Source of the DNA: Planctomycetaceae bacterium | GTDB taxonomy: Bacteria > Planctomycetota > Phycisphaerae > Phycisphaerales > SM1A02 | Reading direction: 5' to 3' | DNA: 8,819 bases | NCBI GenBank assembly: GCA_002737585.1 | Contig: NSIA01000157.1 | Location: 1 to 8,819, forward strand | In this document: piece after piece, positions 1 to 6,639 of the stretch | Numbering within the stretch: position 1 is the stretch's first letter | Layout: each line of letters begins with the position of its first letter | Program-made: the position numbers and the translations under genes | The notes under the pieces: model-generated | Database searches by the model: none | What the model was told of the DNA's origin: nothing | The model's input: the letters and a program-made list of their open reading frames with translations, nothing else

Positions 1-824
1 GACGCGCCGCGACGGTCGAGATAGAGCCAGCCGTGGAACGTGGCTCCAGTCTTCACTGGAATGCACGCGGCCTCTTGAATGTCCATGCGCAGCACGCTTT
101 CGCTGGCAAGTATGGGCGCATTGCTGCTTTCGCGGTGATAGACATACGCGCGGTCTCGTGCGTTGCGCAGCATGGTCCGACTGACCAAGACGGCACCCGT
201 GGAATCTTGGATGCGCCCAGCACACGCGAGTGCGTCAATGCGATCAATGGTGTTGCCTTGCAGCAAGAAGGCAACATTTGAAAAACTCGTAGCTGCAACC
301 AGCGACCGCACCGCAGCGTCCGCCACACTGGCGAGGTCAGTTGCGTGTGACATCGATTCGGTGGCGTTGAGGAGATGCACCAAGTAATCGGCAGCAAGGG
401 CATTTGGATGCTCAAGCAGAATGGCTTCCGCCAGCATTCCGCTACTGACATCCTCTTCACCAAGTCGAATGGAGTGCATGGGGGACTGCGTGTTGTCCGC
501 GCCATCGAGCCGGAATTGGAAGGGGCCAACGCCAATGAGGTCACCCGATTCGATGCGAATCTCCGCGCTTCGTGCGAGGCGGGTTCCGTTGAGCATGGTG
601 CCAGTCCGACTATCAAGGTCGCGCAGCCGCACGTGCCCTTCGCCGGTGCCTTGGTCGGTGCTCCAAACCAGCGCAGCATGTCGGCGGCCGATCGTTAACG
701 TTGGCAATTGCACGTGGCAGTCGTCCGCGCGCCCGATGACGGTGGGGCGGTCGGAGTGGACCTCGAACTGCCCGGCACTGCCGGGGGGACCATCAACCAT
801 CGTGATTCGGAACGCCTGTGTCAT
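1..824 (-). CDS. FHA-GAF domain signalling/regulatory protein (3' part cut by window edge)
   Basis: The first 274 residues are visible; the C-terminus lies beyond the left edge. Residues 1-107 form an FHA (phosphothreonine-binding) domain: VIGR at 29-32, GRRHA at 46-50, DLDSRTGTMLNG at 69-80. Residues about 140-274 look like a GAF domain, ending in a GWLYLDRRG strand. No signal peptide or membrane segment is visible, so it is probably cytoplasmic. In the family, FHA-GAF modules often precede a sigma-54-interacting AAA+ domain, a cyclase or another output domain; which one applies cannot be seen here. The conserved Ser before RRHA is Gly46, while Arg32, His49 and Asn79 are kept. I chose the ATG at 824; Met9 (800) is possible but would trim the first FHA strand. 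No Shine-Dalgarno is visible. A weak promoter-like TTGGGT-N17-TATCAC (833-861, minus strand) sits so close that the mRNA could be nearly leaderless. It lies 75 bases downstream of the LOG gene, same strand. Confidence 0.85.
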   Translation of the reverse strand, partial: MTQAFRITMVDGPPGSAGQFEVHSDRPTVIGRADDCHVQLPTLTIGRRHAALVWSTDQGTGEGHVRLRDLDSRTGTMLNGTRLARSAEIRIESGDLIGVGPFQFRLDGADNTQSPMHSIRLGEEDVSSGMLAEAILLEHPNALAADYLVHLLNATESMSHATDLASVADAAVRSLVAATSFSNVAFLLQGNTIDRIDALACAGRIQDSTGAVLVSRTMLRNARDRAYVYHRESSNAPILASESVLRMDIQEAACIPVKTGATFHGWLYLDRRGA

Positions 825-899
825 AGAGGTGAGTGATACTCGTTATGGTCAACAGACCCAACCATCGCCGGACGATTCGGCGCTGGCGACTGATATCGG

Positions 900-1667
900 T
901 CAGCCCTCGAACAACCACCAACGCTTGCGCGCGCGCGCGCCGATGCGGAGCCCGAATCGCCGTTGCGTGACTTCAGCGATGAATGCTGCCGCTTCTACCG
1001 GGTCATCGGTGACCTTCACAAGACTGCGATCTGCCTTATCGATCGTTCCGTCTGGAATCATGCGCCGCTGAATGAAGTCATCCAGTTCATCCCAGTAGTC
1101 CTTGCCCATGATGACCACTGGAAAGTCAGCAATCTTCCCTGTTTGCATGAGGGTGAGCGTTTCGAACAATTCATCCATGGTGCCGTATCCGCCCGGTAGC
1201 ACCACAAAGCCATACGAGTACTTCAGCAGCATCACCTTGCGGATGAAGAAGTAGCGAAAATCCACGGTTCGGTCGCACCACGGATTCGGTTTCTGTTCAT
1301 GCGGCAACAAGATGTTGCAACCGATGCTGGGTGCGCCCACTTCGCGCGCGCCGCGATTGGCGGCCTCCATGATCCCGGGTCCGCCGCCAGTCATCACCGT
1401 GAAGCCACGCCGACCAAGTTCCGCGCCCACCTGTTGCGCCATGGCGTACCACCGATGGTCTTCGGGGAAGCGCGCACTGCCAAACACCGTCACGCACGGA
1501 CCAACAAAGTGCAGCTTTCGAAATCCACGAATGAATTCCATGGCAATGCGAATGACCCGCCACAGTTCCTCAAGTCGCGGTCGCGGACCAGCGAGCATCA
1601 ATTGCTCGGGTGCAGCCAACGGTCCAACGGGGAATTCTTCTGGAGTCACTTCTTTGACGCTTCCCAT
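900..1667 (-). CDS. LOG-family (TIGR00730-type) Rossmann-fold protein
   Basis: 255 residues. The two family signatures are clear: GGGPGIMEAAN at 94-104 and PGGYGTMDE at 158-166, with the conserved Arg in FFIRK (143) and Glu166 expected in the active site. Characterised LOG proteins remove the ribose 5-phosphate from cytokinin or other nucleoside monophosphates; bacterial relatives include nucleotide nucleosidases, so AMP/IMP-type phosphoribohydrolase activity is likely but the substrate is not shown by sequence. Residues 1-50 are a helical extension (LEELWRVIRIAMEFIRGF) before the core strand VTVFGSARF, as in the longer members of the family. The C-terminus is basic (RIGARARKRWW) and is encoded partly by an alternating GC tract. 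It should be cytoplasmic. The ATG at 1667 has no Shine-Dalgarno, and its first 22 bases overlap the end of an out-of-frame epimerase-like fragment. The FHA-GAF gene follows 75 bases downstream. Confidence 0.92.
   Translation of the reverse strand: MGSVKEVTPEEFPVGPLAAPEQLMLAGPRPRLEELWRVIRIAMEFIRGFRKLHFVGPCVTVFGSARFPEDHRWYAMAQQVGAELGRRGFTVMTGGGPGIMEAANRGAREVGAPSIGCNILLPHEQKPNPWCDRTVDFRYFFIRKVMLLKYSYGFVVLPGGYGTMDELFETLTLMQTGKIADFPVVIMGKDYWDELDDFIQRRMIPDGTIDKADRSLVKVTDDPVEAAAFIAEVTQRRFGLRIGARARKRWWLFEG
927..940. repeat. (GC)7 dinucleotide tract inside the LOG gene
   Basis: Seven perfect GC repeats lie near the 3' end of the LOG gene and encode the Ala-Arg-Ala-Arg part of its C-terminal tail. Alternating GC is prone to slippage and can adopt Z-DNA. 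A slip would change only about the last dozen residues, beyond the catalytic core. Confidence 0.9.
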
Positions 1668-1738
1668 TCGGTGATGATGGCTGATTCAACTATTTCTGGA
1701 CCAAGGAATGCCGTTCCGCCGAGGACAAGAAGTTCCAT
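1646..1738 (-). pseudogene. Remnant of an NAD-dependent epimerase (extended SDR) N-terminus, 30 codons
   Basis: An ATG at 1738 opens a 30-codon frame ending in TGA (1646-1648). It begins M-E-LLVLGGTAFLGPEIVESA, which matches the start of extended short-chain dehydrogenases: a beta strand, the GGTxFLG dinucleotide-binding glycine loop, and the first helix. In intact proteins the next residues normally carry on to a second strand (xRGHxVTxxNRG-like). Here the similarity stops after about 22 residues and the frame closes. I see no continuation in the other minus-strand frames, which enter the LOG gene. The simplest reading is a 5' stub left by a deletion that joined an epimerase gene to the LOG region. 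An alternative is a real short leader peptide coupled to LOG, since its stop lies 22 bases inside the LOG gene. Homology is judged by eye only. Confidence 0.5.
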
Positions 1739-1774
1739 GGCACGGATCGTATCGGTGCGCCCGGGGGGTCATCA

Positions 1775-1817
1775 CCGAAAGTCTGCTGGGCTTACTGGCT
1801 AAAAATATCACTTTCGG
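1775..1817. repeat. Inverted repeat between the sugar-binding protein gene and the LOG region
   Basis: Perfect 8-base arms CCGAAAGT (1775-1782) and ACTTTCGG (1810-1817) are separated by 27 bases. Allowing a 2-base bulge, the arms extend by a further CAT/ATG. It lies 57 bases past the stop of the sugar-binding protein gene and 37 bases before the epimerase-like ATG. No T-run follows it on the minus strand (the T5 run is inside the loop), so it is not a textbook terminator. It could be an operator, an mRNA-processing hairpin or chance. The rest of 1668-1873 holds no further gene I can support. Confidence 0.4.
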
Positions 1818-1873
1818 ATGTTCGTGAGTCGTCATGTCCGACGTGCACCAAGTGTCTAGCCTTTCAGGACTGC

Positions 1874-2998
1874 TCAGAATCCCCAAAGCTTTTGGTAGCC
1901 CGACTTGAACGAGTCGCCGTAGCCCTGAGAGAAGGTGGCTGGAATTCCAGCTTCTGCTGCATTGTCCTGGGTGAAGATGCGCAGCGGAATGTTCATGTCT
2001 TTCACCGTGCCCATACCGCCAATAAGGCGCATTTCAGCGTCGGCGATCGCGTAGCCAGTCCATTCGAGGCATTCGCCCACAGCCATCTCCACCTTGCCAG
2101 CACGGATCATGTCAAGGACGAATGGGGTGCCGTTGAATCCGATGATCTTCGCCTTGCCTTCCATCTTCGCTGCTGCGACGGCAGGCACCACAAACTCCGA
2201 CATACTGTCGTAAACGCAGATGACATACGAGATCTTTGGATCAGCTTTGAATGCCGCTTCAACGGCGGTCTTCAGGCCCGTGCTCCAATTGGCGATTGCT
2301 ACATTGGAAAATGTGCATTTGATGTTCGGGCCGCCGTACTGCTGGAATTCCGAATCGATTCCGCTGCGGAGCGAAGCCGTTGACGCCAACTCGTCGGACA
2401 CGAGCACTAGCACGTGAGCTGCGGTGTCCTTGGAGATCACCCAGTCCGCCAGCAGACGACCCGCGCGTGCGAAGTCGACGGGTAGGTTGGCAACATCGTT
2501 CGGCACTGCGTCACCGACGCCAAAGTTGTGCGACACCGCGACGATTGTCCCGGCTGCTTTGGCGGCGGCGATTTCTTTCGTCAGGTCACTTGGACTTGGC
2601 CCGGCAAAGAGGTCGATCAGTGAGACCTTCGATGCAATGCCCGTCTCCATGCCTTTCTGATACTGAGCGAGCTCACCGCTGTTGGGAACGAAGGAGTAGG
2701 AGTATCCAACCATCGACGCCACACTCTTCATCGCGGTCAGGCCCTGCGTGTACCACGGGTTGCTTGTTGGTCCCGGAATGCTGAGGATCGACTTGCCGGC
2801 CATGACTTTCTTCGCATCGAAGGCTGGTCCCGGCGCAACAAACTTCGGCACCGCATAGAGCGGAGCAAGTTGAGCCAGCGCGTGCGATTGATCGGCGGTC
2901 CCGGTTGCAACCAGCGAACTGCATGATGCGGCGATGCCAGTCAGAGCCACAAGTGCCGCGATCGTTACAAGTTTCATCCGTTGCTGTTGAGTGTTCAT
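1874..2998 (-). CDS. Sugar ABC transporter-type substrate-binding lipoprotein (periplasmic-binding protein)
   Basis: 374 residues. The N-terminus is a lipoprotein-type signal: basic residues R7/K9, a hydrophobic stretch to residue 22, then IAASC with Cys26 as the likely lipidated residue. The -3 position is Ala rather than the preferred Leu, so the lipobox is imperfect. From about residue 69 the protein reads as a type I periplasmic-binding fold of the ribose/sugar class (Peripla_BP_4-like): SILSIPGPTSNPWYTQGLTA, IDLFAGPSPSDLTKEI, VAVSHNFGVGDA, HVLVLVSDELAS, and the hinge region KIIGFNGTP (284-292) followed by DMIRAGKVEMAVGE. It should bind a sugar or similar small solute at the cell envelope. 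No permease or ATPase gene is adjacent on either side. The ATG at 2998 lies 9 bases after the MOSC gene stop, so co-transcription is likely; Met8 (2977) is an alternative start. No Shine-Dalgarno is seen. The ligand cannot be told from sequence. Confidence 0.85.
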   Translation of the reverse strand: MNTQQQRMKLVTIAALVALTGIAASCSSLVATGTADQSHALAQLAPLYAVPKFVAPGPAFDAKKVMAGKSILSIPGPTSNPWYTQGLTAMKSVASMVGYSYSFVPNSGELAQYQKGMETGIASKVSLIDLFAGPSPSDLTKEIAAAKAAGTIVAVSHNFGVGDAVPNDVANLPVDFARAGRLLADWVISKDTAAHVLVLVSDELASTASLRSGIDSEFQQYGGPNIKCTFSNVAIANWSTGLKTAVEAAFKADPKISYVICVYDSMSEFVVPAVAAAKMEGKAKIIGFNGTPFVLDMIRAGKVEMAVGECLEWTGYAIADAEMRLIGGMGTVKDMNIPLRIFTQDNAAEAGIPATFSQGYGDSFKSGYQKLWGF

Positions 2999-3007
2999 GC
3001 GGGAAGG

Positions 3008-3871
3008 CTATGGCAATGGCTCATGCCTTGCATCAATGGCCACCGCATCACCAACACTGATCGAGCCGGAAGCCTCCGCCATCATGTGCTGTCCGAACGT
3101 CACGCTTGGCCCTTCGGCGCGGTAGGTGGCAAGGGTGGTGAGCGGGTCGTTTCCCGCGAACTCACCGGTTGATTGATCAATGGTGATCACCTTGCAGCGT
3201 TTGCAGGCGTTACTGACGCGAAATGCTGCGTTGCCAATCCGCAGGGTGCGCCAGTGATCATCGGCGCCGGCTGTAGCGCCACGTACCACCACGTTCGGAC
3301 GAAATCGATCCATCGGTATGGCCGACGATCCGCTGCGCTGCAGCCGGGTATTCAACTCTTCCAGGGCCGCGGTCGTTGTGAGTAGAAGCGGAGCAGCGTC
3401 TGCAAAGCTGACGTGGCGTCTTGGTTCTCCGCGTTTGATGCTCGTCAGTCGCTCGCAATCATCAGGCATCCACACCAACTGTGCGGGCGCATGAAGTACT
3501 TCACTCAGCATGCGGCTTGCGTTCGGATCGGCGATGCGAACGTCAAAGCAATCATCCCAGACGGTGGCGCGGAGTGTTGGAGCATTTGTTAGCGGGAAGG
3601 GAACATCGATCATGCCACCAGCAGTGGAGATGCGCAGCCCATCGCCGGCAATCTCTCCGCGTATCAGTGCCATCCGCGGATTCGTTCGTTGCGATATGAA
3701 CACCCCATCCGCATCGACCACCATGAAGCGGCGGTCATGACGCAGCCCGCGCTCATCAACGGGCCAACTCTGCGGTGAAAATCCTGCCGCGCCCTTGAGT
3801 GGATACACGTGCAGTGAATCCACCACAAGATGGTTTGTTCCGCTCGTGGGTGTTGTGACGTCAGCAGTCAT
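3008..3871 (-). CDS. MOSC-domain molybdenum-sulfur carrier-like protein (mARC/YcbX type)
   Basis: 287 residues from the chosen start. Residues about 13-125 match the MOSC_N beta-barrel domain: LHVYPLKG (20-27), DERGLRHDRRFMVVDADG (39-56), ISQRTNPRMALI (59-70). Residues about 145-280 are the MOSC domain: DRFRPNVVV (188-196), ACKRCKVITIDQSTGE (222-237) and GNDPLTTLATYR (240-251). One cysteine of the CKRC segment (Cys223/Cys226) is the expected molybdenum ligand. Relatives bind sulfurated molybdenum cofactor and reduce N-hydroxylated compounds, taking electrons from a partner; no fused ferredoxin domain is present here, so a separate electron donor is implied. The frame stays open upstream to a GTG at 3904, but that lies in the U-tract side of the clpC terminator, so I prefer the ATG at 3871. 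A -10-like TATAGT (3881-3886) lies 9 bases before this ATG; no good -35 is seen. It probably heads a two-gene unit with the sugar-binding protein. Confidence 0.9.
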   Translation of the reverse strand: MTADVTTPTSGTNHLVVDSLHVYPLKGAAGFSPQSWPVDERGLRHDRRFMVVDADGVFISQRTNPRMALIRGEIAGDGLRISTAGGMIDVPFPLTNAPTLRATVWDDCFDVRIADPNASRMLSEVLHAPAQLVWMPDDCERLTSIKRGEPRRHVSFADAAPLLLTTTAALEELNTRLQRSGSSAIPMDRFRPNVVVRGATAGADDHWRTLRIGNAAFRVSNACKRCKVITIDQSTGEFAGNDPLTTLATYRAEGPSVTFGQHMMAEASGSISVGDAVAIDARHEPLP

Positions 3872-3894
3872 CGCATGGAAACTATACGAGTTGC

Positions 3895-3932
3895 AAAAAC
3901 ACACCGGCCGGTCGCAACATACGACCGGCCGG
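3895..3932 (-). terminator. Intrinsic terminator of clpC
   Basis: A perfect 11-bp stem, CCGGCCGGTCG (minus strand 3932-3922) with CGACCGGCCGG (3914-3904), encloses a 7-base loop (3915-3921). On the minus strand it is followed by TGTG and then T5 (3895-3899). It begins 32 bases after the clpC stop. There is no T-run on the plus strand, so it should act only on minus-strand transcripts. It ends 23 bases before the preferred MOSC start, leaving very little room for a separate MOSC promoter. Confidence 0.88.
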
Positions 3933-3964
3933 CGGAAGCTGGAAACAATTTCAATCGCTCCGAC

Positions 3965-6505
3965 TCAGGTCGGCTGCGTCTCGCTCTTGCGAGTCTCGTC
4001 AGTGCTCTCAGTACCAGTACCGGTGAAGGTCAGGTAGTCCTTGCCGGTCTCGTGCACAGCAACAATCGCGGTGCCTTCGCCGAACTCGCCACTGAGCAGC
4101 CGCTCTGCGAGCGGATCCTCAATGTACTGCGCCAACGCGCGACGCAGCGGACGGGCACCGAAGTCAGGGTTGTAGCCCTTCTCGATGAGGAAGTCCTTTG
4201 CGGGGTCGCTGACTTCCAAGGTGATGCGGCGCCCAGTCAGGCGTTCCTTCAGCTTGGCCAACTCAAGATCAATGATGTAGGTCAGATCCGCCTTGATGAG
4301 CGGGCGGAACACAATCATGTCGTCAAGACGGTTGATGAACTCGGGACGGAAGAACTTCTCCGCCTCGCTGAACAGGGCCTTCTTGATCTTCTCGTAGTCC
4401 TGGACCTCTTCACGCTTGGTGAAGCCAAAGTTGGCGCCACCCTTGATGATGTCCGAACCGATGTTCGAAGTCATGATGATGATGGCGTTGCGGAAGTCGA
4501 TGCGCCGACCGAACGAGTCGGTCAAGTGCCCGTCATCCATCACCTGCAGCAACATGTTGAACACATCGGGGTGCGCCTTCTCGACTTCGTCGAACAGGAT
4601 CACCGAGTACGGACGACGACGGACGCGTTCAGTGAGCTGGCCGCCTTCTTCGTATCCGACGTATCCGGGAGGAGCGCCCACCAGGCGAGACACATTGTGC
4701 TTCTCCATGTACTCAGACATGTCGAGGCGGATCATGGCGTCTTGGTCGCCGAACATGAACTCAGCGAGTGCCTTGGCCAAGAGTGTCTTGCCGACGCCGG
4801 TTGGCCCAAGGAACATGAAGGAGCCCATCGGCCGCTTCGGATCCTTGAGTCCCGAGCGCGCCTTGCGGATCGCGCGGGAAACCTGCTTGACGGCCTCGTC
4901 CTGACTGATGACGGACTTGTGCAGTTCCGCCTCCAGCTGCAGGAGACGTGAACTCTCTGCCTTCTCCAAGCGAGTGAGCGGCACGCCAGTCATCTTGCTG
5001 ACGACTTCGGCGATGACATTCTCATCGACCACGGCATCGACCTCATTCATGCGGTCGCGCCAAGTCTGCTGCATGCGCTCCTTCTCCTTGCGGAGCTTCT
5101 CGGCCTGATCGCGCAGCTCGGCTGCCTTCTCGTAGTCGGCGTTCTTGACGGCATCGTCCTTCTCAATGGAGAGGCGCTCAATGCGCGATTCCATGTCCGC
5201 CAGATCTGGCGGCTTGGTCATGCTCTTGAGGCGCAAGCGAGCACCGGACTCATCGATCACGTCGATCGACTTATCTGGCTGCACACGACCAGTGATGTAC
5301 CGACCGGAAAGATCCACGGCAGCGCGGAGTGCGCCGTCGGTGATGCGAACCTTGTGGTGCTTCTCATAGCGCTCGCGCAGACCCTGCAGAATCAGGAAAG
5401 TCTGGTCAGCGTTTGGTGGCTCAACCACGATGGACTGGAATCGACGCTCCAGCGCAGAGTCCTTCTCGATGTACTTGCGGTACTCATCGAAAGTGGTTGC
5501 GCCAACGCACTGAATTTCACCACGGGCCAGGGCTGGCTTGAGCACGTTCGACGCATCGATTGCGCCTTCGGCTCCGCCGGCACCAACCAAGGTGTGCAAT
5601 TCATCGATGAACAGAATGATGTTCTTGGCGCGACGCACCTCGTTCATCACTGCCTTGATGCGCTCTTCAAACTGTCCGCGGTACTTGGTGCCCGCAACCA
5701 TGCTGGCCAAGTCAAGCACCACCAGGCGCTTGTCAAACAGAAGATCCGGGACCTCCTGCGCCAAGATGCGTTGCGCAAGACCTTCAACGATGGCAGTCTT
5801 GCCGACGCCAGCTTCGCCCAACAGCACGGGGTTGTTCTTGGTGCGACGGCTGAGAATTTGAATCAAACGCTCAATTTCCGGCTCACGCCCGATGACCGGG
5901 TCAAGCTCGCCGCTCTTGGCAAGCTCAGTGAGATCGCGGCCGAATGAATCGAGTGCGGGGGTCTTGCTCTTGCCGCGGCGTGCAGTGGAACCGCCTTCGG
6001 TTGGGCCGGGCTCTTGTGCTTGCGGCTCGGACGGAGCCTGTGGGGACTCGTCGCGCTCCTGGTCTGCACTCGCTCCGAGCAGTTGCAGGACTTCCTCGCG
6101 GACTTCTTCAAGCTTGAGACCAAGGTTCATCAAGACCTGCGCGGCAACGCCGTCGTGCTCACGCAAGAGACCCAGCAGCAGATGCTCAGTCCCGACATAG
6201 TTATGGTTGAGATTGCGCGCTTCTTCGATCGCGTACTCAATGACCTTCTTGGCGCGCGGCGTTTGCGGCAACTTGCCCATGGTCACCATCTCGGGGCCGC
6301 TCTTGACGAGCTTCTCCACTTCGAGGCGAACCTTGCGCAAATCGATATCGAGGTTCTTCAGGACATTGGCGCCAACGCCCGAGCCTTCTTTCACCAGACC
6401 GAGCAGGATGTGCTCAGTACCGATGTACTCGTGGTTGAAGCGTTGTGCTTCCTGGTTAGCCAGGGCCATGACCTTGCGGGCGCGATCAGTGAGTCGTTCA
6501 AACAT
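3965..6505 (-). CDS. clpC: ATP-dependent Clp protease ATP-binding subunit ClpC
   Basis: 846 residues, a normal ClpC length. This is the AAA+ unfoldase that feeds proteins into the ClpP protease in the cytoplasm. The order is: two Clp_N repeats (about 1-70 and 78-145, each with a YxGTEHxLLGL motif); a Pro/Gln/Glu-rich linker (146-182); AAA-1 with Walker A GEAGVGKT (230-237), Walker B ILFIDE (297-302) and ALERRF (351-356); a UVR-type coiled segment with DYEKAAELRD (457-466), which marks ClpC rather than ClpB; AAA-2 with GPTGVGKT (567-574), VILFDE (635-640) and sensor-2 GARPLRR (783-789). FGF (693-695) occupies the ClpP-docking loop position, where [LIV]GF is more usual. The C-terminal 20 residues are Thr/Ser/Glu-rich and look disordered. 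The start is fixed by a strong Shine-Dalgarno. It diverges from the secreted peptidase gene and ends at a strong terminator. No ctsR, mcsA, mcsB or clpP is adjacent. Confidence 0.98.
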   Translation of the reverse strand: MFERLTDRARKVMALANQEAQRFNHEYIGTEHILLGLVKEGSGVGANVLKNLDIDLRKVRLEVEKLVKSGPEMVTMGKLPQTPRAKKVIEYAIEEARNLNHNYVGTEHLLLGLLREHDGVAAQVLMNLGLKLEEVREEVLQLLGASADQERDESPQAPSEPQAQEPGPTEGGSTARRGKSKTPALDSFGRDLTELAKSGELDPVIGREPEIERLIQILSRRTKNNPVLLGEAGVGKTAIVEGLAQRILAQEVPDLLFDKRLVVLDLASMVAGTKYRGQFEERIKAVMNEVRRAKNIILFIDELHTLVGAGGAEGAIDASNVLKPALARGEIQCVGATTFDEYRKYIEKDSALERRFQSIVVEPPNADQTFLILQGLRERYEKHHKVRITDGALRAAVDLSGRYITGRVQPDKSIDVIDESGARLRLKSMTKPPDLADMESRIERLSIEKDDAVKNADYEKAAELRDQAEKLRKEKERMQQTWRDRMNEVDAVVDENVIAEVVSKMTGVPLTRLEKAESSRLLQLEAELHKSVISQDEAVKQVSRAIRKARSGLKDPKRPMGSFMFLGPTGVGKTLLAKALAEFMFGDQDAMIRLDMSEYMEKHNVSRLVGAPPGYVGYEEGGQLTERVRRRPYSVILFDEVEKAHPDVFNMLLQVMDDGHLTDSFGRRIDFRNAIIIMTSNIGSDIIKGGANFGFTKREEVQDYEKIKKALFSEAEKFFRPEFINRLDDMIVFRPLIKADLTYIIDLELAKLKERLTGRRITLEVSDPAKDFLIEKGYNPDFGARPLRRALAQYIEDPLAERLLSGEFGEGTAIVAVHETGKDYLTFTGTGTESTDETRKSETQPT

Positions 6506-6511
6506 TTCCAG

Positions 6512-6518
6512 CCTCCTT
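6512..6518 (-). promoter_or_regulatory. Strong ribosome binding site of clpC (AAGGAGG)
   Basis: On the minus strand AAGGAGG ends 6 bases before the clpC ATG at 6505. It is the only near-perfect Shine-Dalgarno in the window; the other genes show none at proper spacing. It confirms the start and suggests efficient translation of clpC. Confidence 0.93.
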
Positions 6519-6528
6519 CGTGGGGGGT

Positions 6529-6548
6529 TGATCCGTTTCGGCGGATCA
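6529..6548 (-). promoter_or_regulatory. Small hairpin in the clpC leader
   Basis: A 7-bp perfect stem, TGATCCG (6529-6535) with CGGATCA (6542-6548), encloses a 6-base loop. On the minus strand it sits 10 bases upstream of the clpC Shine-Dalgarno and is separated from it by a CCCCCC run. It could affect ribosome access or mRNA stability, perhaps in a temperature-dependent way. The function is inferred from position only. Confidence 0.4.
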
Positions 6549-6579
6549 TGCTTCGCTTCAACCTTACGAATTGTTCTCG

Positions 6580-6639
6580 GGCAATGCTAGGAATTGCCAC
6601 AGGGGTTCGTGCAGATATTGAGTGCAATTGGCTTGCCAC
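6580..6639. repeat. Pair of imperfect GTGGCAA...ATTGC inverted elements upstream of clpC
   Basis: Read on the minus strand, GTGGCAA occurs at 6639-6633 and 6600-6594, 39 bases apart, each followed after a short spacer by ATTGC (6628-6624 and 6585-6581). In the copy nearer clpC, GGCAAT and ATTGCC form a perfect 6-base inverted repeat with a 7-base spacer (6580-6598). The spacing is close to four helical turns, as seen for cooperative operators. The repeats are short, so chance is possible. Confidence 0.35.

Noticed and set aside
53..679. 208-codon minus-strand frame overlapping the FHA-GAF gene
   Set aside because: The other minus-strand frame gives clear FHA and GAF motifs; this one is its shifted shadow.
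868..896. GC-rich hairpin-forming sequence between the FHA-GAF and LOG genes
   Set aside because: The stems are only about 5 bp with alternative pairings and no T-run follows, so it is not called a terminator.
421..1071. 216-codon plus-strand frame spanning the FHA-GAF and LOG genes
   Set aside because: It is antisense to two recognisable genes, rich in Arg, Ser and Pro, and has no family motif.
1686..1886. 66-codon minus-strand frame in the gap after the sugar-binding protein gene
   Set aside because: It has no recognisable motif, starts inside the neighbouring gene and differs in frame from the epimerase-like stub.
3872..3904. GTG start at 3904 for the MOSC protein
   Set aside because: It overlaps the clpC terminator and adds an unconserved MCFCNSYSFHA leader; the ATG at 3871 fits the family better.
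3830..4951. 373-codon open frame on the plus strand opposite clpC
   Set aside because: It is wholly antisense to the 3' part of clpC. Its composition reflects clpC codon bias and it shows no domain motif.
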